Shown here: positions 43,614-52,433 of the stretch, in pieces | Layout of the letters: every line of letters starts with the position of its first letter | How positions within the stretch are numbered: the first letter of the stretch is position 1 | From: Evansella clarkii | GTDB taxonomy: Bacteria; Bacillota; Bacilli; Bacillales; Salisediminibacteriaceae | Assembly: GCF_002019695.1 (NCBI RefSeq) | Contig: NZ_KV917376.1 | Location: 425,624-489,623, forward strand | DNA length: 64,000 nt | Direction: 5' to 3' | Position numbers and translations under genes: made by a program | The notes under the pieces: generated by a model | The model's input: only the letters and a program-made list of their open reading frames with translations | Database searches by the model: none | Told to the model about the DNA's origin: nothing

Positions 43614-45023
43614 ATGGAAGATTATACTTTTAAGGAAAAGGTTCTGGACTGGATTAAAAAACACCGAAAAAATGCAACCAGAGATTCTCTGATCGCATTA
43701 GCTGTAGTTATTTTAATCATTGCAGTCGACAGTTTACTCATAAATCCGGAGGCTCCGGAAACTACCCGCCCTGACAATGTGGAGTATCGTATGTCAATGA
43801 TTGGCGACATTATGATGGGGCGCCATGTACAGGATGCGGCAAGATATCAGGGCGAGCCAATTTCACGTGTTTTTAACTATGTGTATCCTTACTTTCATGA
43901 TTCTGATTACACTACCGCTAACTTCGAAGCAGCAATTATGGACCCAGATGATCCGGTAGTGGAAAACGAAGTCGATGAATGGGCTTTGGAAAATAAAGAT
44001 ATTCACCTGTATGCAAAACCAGATACATTAGATGCGATGGAAGCTGCCGGGATTGACTCTATCAGTCTGGCTAATAACCATACAATGGATTACGGCGATC
44101 TCTCCCTGGAGCAGACATTAGAACATGTAAAAAATTCCAATGTCGATTTTGTAGGCCTGGGAGAAGTCCGCGGAGGTGCTGGCACTGCTTTAGGAGATAC
44201 TGATGAGGACTCAGGCTTCCAGGGTGAAGAAGGAACTGAGTCAGAAGAAAATGTTACAGAGGAAGGCGTACCTGCCGGTGAAGATTCAGCGGAAGAAGAC
44301 TCTTCAATCGAGGGCTCAAATCCAGCCGATGAAGAGACTGACTTAACAGACCGGGACTTAGAAGATCCAATTGAAGCAGCGAGAATTTCTTACTTCGAAA
44401 TGGGAGACGGTTTGACAGGAGCTTTAATTGGTTTTACTGAGGTCAGGGTTGTCGGCTTTGATGCCAACGACCATGTAGGCGGCGTATTTTCTTTCTTTGA
44501 CGGCGGTGATGCTGTCCTTAGGGAGAGGCTCGCAGAAGCAAATGAAAACGCCGATGTAGTCTTTGTTCATGTCCACTGGGGCGATGAGTACCAGGTAGGC
44601 TATAATGACGACCAAAGAAGGCTTGCCCAGCTGATGGTTAATTACGGAGCAGACGTTATTATTGGCCACCACTCACACGTACTGGAGCCCGTTACAATTA
44701 TTGAAGGCACTGCAGGAAACAGAGCAGTTGTTATGAATAGTTTAGGAAACTTTATTTTTGACCAGGGCTGGTCCAGAACGAAAGAAACTGTAATTGCCCA
44801 GCTCGACTTTCTTGAGGACGGCAGCAAAGAATTATCTTTTGTTCCTATCAGGCTCTTAGATTCACAGCCTCGGGAAACGAGCGGTATTACAAAACCTTAC
44901 CGGAATTTCAGGATATTCCGCACGCTCAGAAAAGAACTGGATGAAAGTTTATGGCGAGTGGAAAATGACCGATTAATTATCGACTTGGACGCGGCTGGGG
45001 TACTGGAAGGGGTTGAGTTATAA
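43614..45023 (+). CDS. pgsA: Poly-gamma-glutamate export protein PgsA (CapA)
   Basis: This 469-residue CapA-family protein has one N-terminal membrane helix (about residues 22-42), then an outer metallophosphatase-like domain: MSMIGDIMMGRHVQDAARYQ, ANFEAAIMD, SLANNHTMDYGDLSLEQTLE and VHWGDEY with IIGHHSHVLEP. It helps polymer synthesis and transport. Between VDFVGLGE and ARISYFEMGDG lies an acidic, Glu/Asp-rich insertion of about 65 residues, roughly residues 190-255, which most homologues lack as far as I recall. The ggt gene follows after 2 bases. Confidence 0.94.
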   Translation: MEDYTFKEKVLDWIKKHRKNATRDSLIALAVVILIIAVDSLLINPEAPETTRPDNVEYRMSMIGDIMMGRHVQDAARYQGEPISRVFNYVYPYFHDSDYTTANFEAAIMDPDDPVVENEVDEWALENKDIHLYAKPDTLDAMEAAGIDSISLANNHTMDYGDLSLEQTLEHVKNSNVDFVGLGEVRGGAGTALGDTDEDSGFQGEEGTESEENVTEEGVPAGEDSAEEDSSIEGSNPADEETDLTDRDLEDPIEAARISYFEMGDGLTGALIGFTEVRVVGFDANDHVGGVFSFFDGGDAVLRERLAEANENADVVFVHVHWGDEYQVGYNDDQRRLAQLMVNYGADVIIGHHSHVLEPVTIIEGTAGNRAVVMNSLGNFIFDQGWSRTKETVIAQLDFLEDGSKELSFVPIRLLDSQPRETSGITKPYRNFRIFRTLRKELDESLWRVENDRLIIDLDAAGVLEGVEL

Positions 45024-45025
45024 CT

Positions 45026-46849
45026 ATGAATTACTTAAGAATCACAAACATACTCGCAGTTGTTATTTTTCTCGGCCTCGTAGCTTACAGCTATTTTGAG
45101 GATGAGCACTTTGACCCTAACCGGCAGCCATACTCCGGCGGAGAATTTACAGAGCGGCAGGAAGATTCGGTGGAGGTTGCACAGGATCCGGCAGCAACTG
45201 AAGAAGAACGGGAACATGTTGGTGTATACGGTGTCAGTGCGGCCCACCCTCTTGCAGTGGAAGCAGGGATGAGAGTCATGGAGGAATATGGCGGCAACGC
45301 CGTTGACGCTGCGATCGCTGTTTCATTTGTTCTTAACGTAGTAGAACCATATGGATCAGGTATTGGCGGAGGCGGATCTATGATCGTCCACGAACCTGAG
45401 AACGGTGCTGTCCACTATGACTACCGTGAATTAGTCCCGGAAAGCGGAGCGTGGGGCACTCGGGCTGCTGCTGTGCCTGGAATGGTTGATGGTATGGAAA
45501 CACTCTATCAGGACTACGGCTCCGTTAACTGGGAGGACCTGCTTCAGCCGGCAATTGATCATGCTTACGATGGTTTTCTCGTAGATGAAAACCTTCATCA
45601 GCGTATAGCCAATTCCGCTCGCTGGCTTGAATTTACCGACGGGGGTTCAGAGCGATACTATCCGGAAGGGCGGGCAATTGGCCTGCGTGATAACTTAGTT
45701 CAGGAAGAACTTGGCCGCACACTGGAATTAATACGTGATAACGGGGCTGCCGGGTTCTATGAAGGTGAGATCGGCGAAGCAATTGCCCAGCATACGGGCT
45801 TTCAGGTTAGCGATTTAGCAGCTTATTCGACTGAAAAAAGAGCTCCTGCAACTGCTCAGTATAATGGCTTTACCATTCACGGTGGTGCTCCCCCTACTTC
45901 CGGTGTAGTTCTTGCACAGGCTTTGCAGATTGCCGAAACAATGGATTTGTCTGAAATTCTTGATTCGGATCTGCCGATGGATGACGGCCTAAAGCTCGGG
46001 GATATTATTGATAATGAAGACTGGCAGCATGTATATCTGCATTTAATCAGTGAAATTACCAAAACAGTGTACGCTGACAGGCTCGATACACTGGGCGACC
46101 CGCTGTTCGAGGACGTGGATTATGACGCACTTACTGCTCCTGAGTATACAGCAGGACTGATTGATGAAATTGATTTTGATTCTATAGATGTGGAAAATTT
46201 ATGGGACAGCCCGGCTGAAATTAATGACTCCCGGCATACAACTCACTTTGTGGTTGTTGATAAAGACGGGATGATGGTTTCAGCGACAAATTCACTTGGT
46301 GAGTTCTTCGGCGCCGGGTTAAATATCAAAGGCTTTTTCATGAATAACCAGCAAAATAACTTCTCTGAAAATCCGGAATCGCCAAACTTCCTGGAACCAG
46401 GAAAGCGCCCTCGTTCCTTCGTTTCTCCGACAATATTTGAGGAAGAAGGCCGCGCAGTGCTTGGTATTGGTACACCTGGGGGTACGAGAATACCTGCAAT
46501 GCTTTTCCAGACTATCATGCAGTATGAATATGGTCTCCACCAAAGTACCGGGGAACCATTAACACTGCAGGAGGCAATCACACGCCCTCGTTTTTACGCA
46601 GATGGGGATGTTATGTATGTTGAACAAGAGCTGCCTCCATCTGCGGAACAGGCACTGAATAATATGGGGTATGCAGTCCGGCTGCAGACTTCTCCTCTTT
46701 ATTACGGTGGTATTCAGGGGCTTGGTATAGAGCTTGACGAACATGGCTATGTCCAGCGTATGTTCGGCGGAGGAGACCCACGCCGTGACGGAGCCTGGCA
46801 GATCGCAACTGAAGAAGAAGGCGCTGGTGAGATCCAGCAGGAAGACTAG
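45026..46849 (+). CDS. ggt: Gamma-glutamyltransferase, membrane-anchored
   Basis: This 607-residue enzyme of the GGT family has an N-terminal anchor helix (residues 8-22). The proenzyme is expected to cut itself before Thr405 in DSRHTTHFVVVD, giving the catalytic N-terminal Thr. GGNAVDAAIAVSFVLNVVEP and YGSGIGGGGSMIV open the family domain, and GKRPRSFVSPTIFEEEGR lies in the small subunit. Placed 2 bases after pgsA, it likely trims the polymer or attaches it to the wall, as CapD does in B. anthracis, or recycles it. This is inference from context. Confidence 0.92.
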   Translation: MNYLRITNILAVVIFLGLVAYSYFEDEHFDPNRQPYSGGEFTERQEDSVEVAQDPAATEEEREHVGVYGVSAAHPLAVEAGMRVMEEYGGNAVDAAIAVSFVLNVVEPYGSGIGGGGSMIVHEPENGAVHYDYRELVPESGAWGTRAAAVPGMVDGMETLYQDYGSVNWEDLLQPAIDHAYDGFLVDENLHQRIANSARWLEFTDGGSERYYPEGRAIGLRDNLVQEELGRTLELIRDNGAAGFYEGEIGEAIAQHTGFQVSDLAAYSTEKRAPATAQYNGFTIHGGAPPTSGVVLAQALQIAETMDLSEILDSDLPMDDGLKLGDIIDNEDWQHVYLHLISEITKTVYADRLDTLGDPLFEDVDYDALTAPEYTAGLIDEIDFDSIDVENLWDSPAEINDSRHTTHFVVVDKDGMMVSATNSLGEFFGAGLNIKGFFMNNQQNNFSENPESPNFLEPGKRPRSFVSPTIFEEEGRAVLGIGTPGGTRIPAMLFQTIMQYEYGLHQSTGEPLTLQEAITRPRFYADGDVMYVEQELPPSAEQALNNMGYAVRLQTSPLYYGGIQGLGIELDEHGYVQRMFGGGDPRRDGAWQIATEEEGAGEIQQED

Positions 46850-46888
46850 TAATATTTGTTATTGAGCAATAAGATATAATATCAAGCA

Positions 46889-46919
46889 AAAACGCCTGGA
46901 GTTTTTATCCAGGCGTTTT
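46889..46919 (+). terminator. Terminator of the pgs-ggt operon
   Basis: AAAACGCCTGGA and TCCAGGCGTTTT form a 12-bp perfect stem with a 7-nt loop; GTTTG follows. Confidence 0.85.
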
Positions 46920-47187
46920 GTTTGTTTTATAGTGAATGTGCAATGAGGATCCGCTCCACATTCCTATAGCACCTTTTTATCTGTTATACCGCCATTCCGC
47001 ATGATAGAGGCTTTTCTGTTACTTAGTAATTAATTACACAAAATTTCACACCAAACAGTACCAGGCGAGCGTTTAGGTTCGTTCTGCAAGGGTACTACTA
47101 CATATAAGATAAAATATATCCTCCGCCTGAACTTTACATAGTCACGAGCTGACTAAACTACTCTATGTATAAAAGGAGCTGAAGTTA

Positions 47188-48498
47188 ATGAAGGTAAAAA
47201 CCCCCATTCCTAAAGCTAAGGGGATTGACAACTCCATGTCTCTTATTAAGGAAGGATTCCACTTTCTCCCGAACAGACGCGAGGAGCTTGGATCTGATAT
47301 TTTTGAAACACGTCTTATGGGGAGAAAAGCTGTTTGTATGAGCGGTGAAGAAGCAGCTGAAGTCTTCTATGATAATGATAAATTTAAGCGAAAAGGGGCT
47401 CTTCCAAAGCCGCTCCAACTGTCGCTGTTCGGAACTGGCAGTGTTCATGCCCTCGATGGAGAAGCACATAAAAACAGAAAAAGAATGTTTTTATCCATGT
47501 TTACTCCTGAAAGGGTCGAGGATCTGAACAGAATCGCCTTAAAGCACCTTGATAATAAAGTGAACCAATGGGTAAAGCGAGATAAAGTTATTTTAATTGA
47601 TGAAATGCACGAAATTCTCACCCGTGCAGGATGTGAGTGGGCCGGCGTACCGCTGAAAGAAGAAGAAGTGGAACAGCGGACGGCGGAAGTTGGTCAGATG
47701 ATTGACTCATTCGGAGGCTCTCTCTCCAGATGGCGGAACGGTAAAAAGGCTCGTGACAGCCATGAGGAATGGCTCGAAGGAATTATTAAAAAAATCCGCA
47801 AAGGGAAAATGGAAGTTCCGGCGAACACTGCCGCATACATTGTCGCCCACCACAGAGAATTAAACGGTAAACGGCTGGACAGCAGGCAGGCGGCGATTGA
47901 ACTGAGCAACTCCTTCCGTCCGCTTATCGCTACTGCATACTTCCTCACTCTTGGAGCGGTAGCAATGCATGAGCACCCGGGAACTATGGAGAAGCTTAAA
48001 AAAGACGAGGGAAATTACAGCCACATGTTCTCTCAGGAAGTAAGGCGTTACTACCCGTTCGTTCCTGCTATGGCTGCTAAAGTAAAGAAAGATTTTGTAT
48101 GGCACGATTATAAATTCAAGAAAGACACCCTTGTAGTACTGGATATCTTCGGCACTAACCGCCATCCTGACAACTGGGAACAAGCCGATGAATTTATTCC
48201 TGAAAGGTTTAAAGACTGGAAAGGAAGCCCGTTTTCCTTTATTCCCCAAGGAGGCGGAGACCATCATATCGGCCACCGCTGTGCCGGTGAATGGCTGACA
48301 GTTATGGTAATGCGCTCGTTCTTTAAATACTTTGTTAACAATATGAATTACCATGTCCCTGAACAAAACCTCGCATACAGCCTTGAGAGGATGCCTACAT
48401 TCCCAAAGAGCGGCTTCGTAATCACCGACGTGAAAAAAGCATCCGACTCAGGAGAAAAAATGCAGGAAATGATGCATAACCCGATTACAGTGAAATAA
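47188..48498 (+). CDS. CYP152 fatty-acid peroxygenase (cytochrome P450)
   Basis: This 436-residue P450 uses hydrogen peroxide to hydroxylate (or decarboxylate) fatty acids. The haem Cys365 lies in PQGGGDHHIGHRCAGEW, with the CYP152-type insertion. Arg244 in NSFRPLIATAYFL is the residue that binds the substrate carboxylate in CYP152 and replaces the acid-alcohol pair of usual P450s. The ExxR motif is QEVRRYYPF. It resembles B. subtilis YbdT (CypC). AAAGGAG lies 9 nt before the ATG. It needs no redox partner, and none is encoded beside it. Confidence 0.95.
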   Translation: MKVKTPIPKAKGIDNSMSLIKEGFHFLPNRREELGSDIFETRLMGRKAVCMSGEEAAEVFYDNDKFKRKGALPKPLQLSLFGTGSVHALDGEAHKNRKRMFLSMFTPERVEDLNRIALKHLDNKVNQWVKRDKVILIDEMHEILTRAGCEWAGVPLKEEEVEQRTAEVGQMIDSFGGSLSRWRNGKKARDSHEEWLEGIIKKIRKGKMEVPANTAAYIVAHHRELNGKRLDSRQAAIELSNSFRPLIATAYFLTLGAVAMHEHPGTMEKLKKDEGNYSHMFSQEVRRYYPFVPAMAAKVKKDFVWHDYKFKKDTLVVLDIFGTNRHPDNWEQADEFIPERFKDWKGSPFSFIPQGGGDHHIGHRCAGEWLTVMVMRSFFKYFVNNMNYHVPEQNLAYSLERMPTFPKSGFVITDVKKASDSGEKMQEMMHNPITVK

Positions 48499-48511
48499 TA
48501 AGTACCGTCCA

Positions 48512-48547
48512 AAACTCTGCCTTGTATTCCAGGCGGAGTTTTTTTAT
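48512..48547 (+). terminator. Terminator of the CYP152 gene
   Basis: AAACTCTGCCT and AGGCGGAGTTT pair around an 8-nt loop with one mismatch, followed by TTTTATTT. Confidence 0.8.
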
Positions 48548-48622
48548 TTAGCAAAATAACGGATAATCACACAAATTTTCGGTTATTGAGCATAATAACA
48601 ACTAATTGTGAGGTGATAAGCT

Positions 48623-49879
48623 ATGCAGAAAACTGATAATATAACTGCATATATTAACAAGCATGCCACTCCTTATACACAAACGGCAGACCTTGAACCA
48701 TTAATCAAGGAAGCGTCCAAAGCACGGTACGTAATGCTTGGAGAAGCGTCCCACGGAACATCAGAATTTTATACAATAAGGGCTGAAATTACTAAGCATC
48801 TTATTGAAGAGCATGGTTATTCCTTTGTAGCTGTCGAAGGAGACTGGCCCCCCTGTTTTGAAGTAAATCGCTACGTTAAGGGCATGGCTCCTGAGTACTC
48901 CACTGCCCGTGATGTGCTCCGGTCATTTAACCGCTGGCCCCAGTGGATGTGGGCCAACGAAGAGATCATTCCCCTCATTGAGTGGATGAAGGAGTTTAAT
49001 AAAAAGCAGCCCGCCAGGAACCAGGCTGGATTTTACGGGCTCGATGTGTACAGCCTCTGGGAATCCATGGAGGCGATAATAGAATACCTGGAGAAAATTA
49101 AGTCCCCTGATGTTGAAAAGGCAAAAAATGCCTTTGAATGCTTTGAGCCATTTAATAAGAAGCCGGAAAAATACGGCGTATCTGCAGCTTATTATGGTGA
49201 AGACTGTATGGAAGAAATGCTGGAGATGCTGCGGACACTAAGGCAGAATAAAAGTACGTATGACGATGACCCGGAAGCCTCATTAAACATGCAGGCAAAC
49301 GCAGTTGCTGCAAGTAATGCTGAAGCATATTACCACGCCATGGTAAGCCATGATGCAGAATCATGGAATATCCGTGACAAACATATGATGGAAGCCCTTC
49401 GCATTATTAGCGAGCACTACGGTACAGGTACTAAAGGAATCGTCTGGGAGCACAACACTCACATAGGAGACGCCCGGGCTACTGATATGGCCAGTGAAGG
49501 GATGGTTAATGTGGGGCAGCTTGCCAGGGAAATGTATGGAGAGGAAGATGTTTATGCGGTAGGTTTCGGCACCCATAGAGGCACAGTCATCGCAGGAGCA
49601 AAATGGGGTGCTATTCCTGAAAAGCTGGTAGTTCCTAAAGGAGTAGCAGGAAGCTGGGAAGACCTCCTTCACAAGTCAGGCTCTTTTAATAAATTTATTA
49701 TGTTTAATGAGGAGAACCGGAAGCTTTTCAGAGATATTATCGGGCACCGGGCAATTGGTGTCGTTTATCATCCTGAAATGGAGCACCTTGGAAACTACGT
49801 CCCTTCCCGGATTTCAGAACGGTATGATGCGTTTATCCATGTAGATGAAACAAAAGCCTTAACTCCACTAAATAGCTAG
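48623..49879 (+). CDS. Erythromycin esterase-family protein
   Basis: This 418-residue EreA/EreB-like protein has MLGEASHGTSEFYTIRAEIT (conserved Glu and His), VAVEGDWPPCFEVNRY, FYGLDVYSLWESM and WEHNTHIGDARAT, which hold the active residues of the family. True Ere enzymes open the macrolide lactone, but most chromosomal relatives in bacilli, such as YbfO, have unknown substrates. It is single. GAGGTG lies 7 nt upstream. Confidence 0.88.
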   Translation: MQKTDNITAYINKHATPYTQTADLEPLIKEASKARYVMLGEASHGTSEFYTIRAEITKHLIEEHGYSFVAVEGDWPPCFEVNRYVKGMAPEYSTARDVLRSFNRWPQWMWANEEIIPLIEWMKEFNKKQPARNQAGFYGLDVYSLWESMEAIIEYLEKIKSPDVEKAKNAFECFEPFNKKPEKYGVSAAYYGEDCMEEMLEMLRTLRQNKSTYDDDPEASLNMQANAVAASNAEAYYHAMVSHDAESWNIRDKHMMEALRIISEHYGTGTKGIVWEHNTHIGDARATDMASEGMVNVGQLAREMYGEEDVYAVGFGTHRGTVIAGAKWGAIPEKLVVPKGVAGSWEDLLHKSGSFNKFIMFNEENRKLFRDIIGHRAIGVVYHPEMEHLGNYVPSRISERYDAFIHVDETKALTPLNS

Positions 49880-50007
49880 CTTTTTTCCGGCACTCCGGAA
49901 TCTTCCGTTTGTGACAATTTTTCATCATATCGCCCGAAGAACTCCATCTGGCTGAAAAAACCTATAAAATGATAGTAGCAGTAAGAATGAAAAAAGAGGT
50001 GCAGCAG

Positions 50008-50439
50008 ATGGAACAGAATGAAATCAATCAGGAAATAATGCGTATTTTAGATGAAAGCAAATTAGGAAGCCTGACTACTATGAAAAAGGACAGACAGCCA
50101 TTTTCCCGGTATATGATTTTTCGAAATGAAGGGTACACGCTTTACGCTGTGTCGAGTAAAAACACAGATAAAGTACGGGATATTCTGAACAATAAAAAGG
50201 TTCATATTCTGATCGGCTTTTCCGGTTTTGGAAAACCCTTCGTTGATATGACAGCAGAAGCAACCATTCATGAGGATGAGAGTTTAAGGAAGAAATTCTG
50301 GCATGAAAATTTCCGTAAATACCTTGAGGGACCCGATGATCCGAATTATGTAGTCATCCGGTGTGAGCCAGCTGTTGTTCGTCTGATGAGCCATCCTCAG
50401 CTTGATGGTCCAGTAGTATTAACATCCGAAAAAGTTTAG
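50008..50439 (+). CDS. Pyridoxamine-phosphate-oxidase-fold flavin protein, YdaG-like
   Basis: This 143-residue split-barrel protein resembles general stress protein 26 (YdaG) of B. subtilis: ILDESKLGSLTTMKKDRQPF, VSSKNTDKVRDILNNKKVHI and GPDDPNYVVIRCEPAVVRLM. It likely binds FMN or a deazaflavin and acts in stress. I start at the ATG 50008 with GAGGTG 6 nt upstream; the frame open to 49969 has no site. Confidence 0.85.
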   Translation: MEQNEINQEIMRILDESKLGSLTTMKKDRQPFSRYMIFRNEGYTLYAVSSKNTDKVRDILNNKKVHILIGFSGFGKPFVDMTAEATIHEDESLRKKFWHENFRKYLEGPDDPNYVVIRCEPAVVRLMSHPQLDGPVVLTSEKV

Positions 50440-50632
50440 ATTTTCTTTTCTGCGCCCTTGCCATTGCCAGGGCGTATTTATATGCTTCTAAAAAGAAAAA
50501 CACTCATAATTTATCAAAAATTCCAATTATTACCCGGAAAATATTATATAATGAAAATGACCGATGTTCTGTCCTTCGGTAAAACTGCAGATCTTATTAT
50601 TATTACATACTTTTCCTGGGAGGATGCCAGTT

Positions 50633-51877
50633 ATGAAAGTAAAGCTCTACATATTTTCCTTGTTTGCAGCAAGCTTACTGGTTGCTTTCTCTTCAGGTCC
50701 TGTCCAGATCGAGAGTACAACTTTTCTTACTGCCTTAATCATTTATTTGTTTTTTTCCATAATATATTACAATATGAGAATCTTTCAGAAAAAAGGCGGA
50801 ACTACCACAGACTACGGGATAAGCTACAGTATGTCTTTCGCTTTGTTTACTGGCCCTTTAGGCCTTCTCATATATGAGTTTTTATACCGTCTGAGCAGTT
50901 ATATTATGCAAAAATCGGCCAAAAGGGCTGATCCTGATGAGTTCCTGCATATTTTTTATAATGCTGGCTCCTTTGTGCTCGTCCATTCTGCAGGCTATTA
51001 CTTATACCAGTTTCTGCTTCCTTATTTTCAGCCCCTCCCGTTCGGATTCTGGCTGCTATTAATTTTACTTGTAATTATTACATCCTTTTTAACGGATTTC
51101 ATCATATCCATCCTGTTTTACTTACTGGGCGAAATCACTACCCGTGAAGAAGCCTTCCATTTCTTTAAAGACAGAAGCCGGTTGGATATGGCAAAAACTT
51201 CCTTTACTAATGGCTTTCTGCTGCTTTTCCTTATTGAGGGGCGCTGGGAACTCCTCGTAAGTCTGTTTATACTCAATTATATTGTTAACCAGTCGTTCCA
51301 TACAAAGACTCAGAGCCTCCAGGCAAAAGAGGAACGGGATAAATTCAGAAAGATGGCTTATACTGATTTTCTGACTGGTTTATATAACCGGGCTTTTATG
51401 GACAAAAAAATGGAACAGTTAAACCAAACAAAAGAACAAGTTGGGGTAATAGTTGCTGATATTGATAATTTCAAAAGAATTAATGACGATTATAATCATG
51501 CTGCCGGGGACTCTGTTATCAGGCATTTCGCCCAGACTCTGGCAAGCACGTTAAGTAAAGATGATTATTTATTCCGCAGCGGAGGCGAGGAATTCGCGGT
51601 CTTTCTCAGAAACAGGAGCTTTGAAGAAATGGCTGAGCTGGCAGAGAAAATGCGCCGGGAAGTGGCCTCAGGCTCCGCAGAAGCAGAATTTAAAGGGGAA
51701 ACAACCCAGATTAGCTATACCTCCTCCTTTGGTTTGTACTGCTTTACTATTTCTGAAAAAATGCCCATGGAAAAAGCGTTCATAAGAGCTGATCATCTTC
51801 TTATAGAGGCTAAACGAAACGGTAAAAACAGGGTTACTGCTGAGTCTCCACAACCTGCAGCGGCAACAGTTAACTAG
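50633..51877 (+). CDS. Membrane diguanylate cyclase (GGDEF)
   Basis: This 414-residue protein has six or seven N-terminal membrane helices (to about residue 225), a short coil and a GGDEF domain. The active site is intact as FRSGGEEFAVFL, with VIVADIDNFKRINDDYNHAA before it. No RxxD inhibitory site is seen five residues upstream of the motif. It should make cyclic di-GMP in response to a membrane signal. The ATG 50633 has GGGAGG 9 nt upstream; a longer frame from 50564 is rejected. No partner phosphodiesterase is near. Confidence 0.9.
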   Translation: MKVKLYIFSLFAASLLVAFSSGPVQIESTTFLTALIIYLFFSIIYYNMRIFQKKGGTTTDYGISYSMSFALFTGPLGLLIYEFLYRLSSYIMQKSAKRADPDEFLHIFYNAGSFVLVHSAGYYLYQFLLPYFQPLPFGFWLLLILLVIITSFLTDFIISILFYLLGEITTREEAFHFFKDRSRLDMAKTSFTNGFLLLFLIEGRWELLVSLFILNYIVNQSFHTKTQSLQAKEERDKFRKMAYTDFLTGLYNRAFMDKKMEQLNQTKEQVGVIVADIDNFKRINDDYNHAAGDSVIRHFAQTLASTLSKDDYLFRSGGEEFAVFLRNRSFEEMAELAEKMRREVASGSAEAEFKGETTQISYTSSFGLYCFTISEKMPMEKAFIRADHLLIEAKRNGKNRVTAESPQPAAATVN

Positions 51878-51956
51878 CCCCTTGTTGTTTGAGATGGCTC
51901 AAAAAAGGTAAATTAGTAATAATACAAGTTTTAGCCGAAAAACAGGAGGGATTACA

Positions 51957-52352
51957 ATGGCTAACCCAATTGTTTTATTTGATGGTGACTGCAACTTTTG
52001 CGACTCAAGTGTGCAATTTATTTTAAAGCGTGATAAAGAGGAAAAATTCTATTTTACCGCCTTACAAAGCAAGGCAGGCGAGGAGCTGCAGGAAAAACAT
52101 AATGTCTCCTCTGATATTGACAGTATGGTTTTAATCGATGGAGATAAAGTTTATTATAAATCCGGAGCTGCCCTGAGAATCGCAAGGCATCTTAAAGGCC
52201 TGTGGAAGCTCTCCTATATCTTTATTATCGTCCCGCCCCCGATCCGGAATGCGGTATATAATATTATTGCAAACAACAGATATAAGTGGTTCGGAAAAAA
52301 AGAAGAGAGCTGTGCCCTCCCATCTCCTGAAGTAAGAAAAAGGTTCCTCTAA
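51957..52352 (+). CDS. DCC-family thiol-disulfide oxidoreductase-like protein
   Basis: This 131-residue DUF393/YuxK-type protein opens with IVLFDGDCNFCDSSVQFILK, the DxxCxxC motif that gives the family its name. FTALQSKAGEEL and YYKSGAALRIARHL follow. A thioredoxin-like fold with a CxxC active pair is expected; substrate unknown. GGAGGG lies 6 nt before the ATG. Single, with a strong terminator behind. Confidence 0.9.
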   Translation: MANPIVLFDGDCNFCDSSVQFILKRDKEEKFYFTALQSKAGEELQEKHNVSSDIDSMVLIDGDKVYYKSGAALRIARHLKGLWKLSYIFIIVPPPIRNAVYNIIANNRYKWFGKKEESCALPSPEVRKRFL

Positions 52353-52384
52353 CCCAGCCGGTTAAATAGCAGTTGAGCACAAGA

Positions 52385-52418
52385 GAAAGCCTGCCATTCC
52401 GGCAGGCTTTCTTTTTTT
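52385..52418 (+). terminator. Terminator of the DCC-family gene
   Basis: GAAAGCCTGCC and GGCAGGCTTTC form an 11-bp perfect stem with a 5-nt loop, followed by seven T. Confidence 0.9.
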
Positions 52419-52433
52419 AGTCCCCTTTTACTC

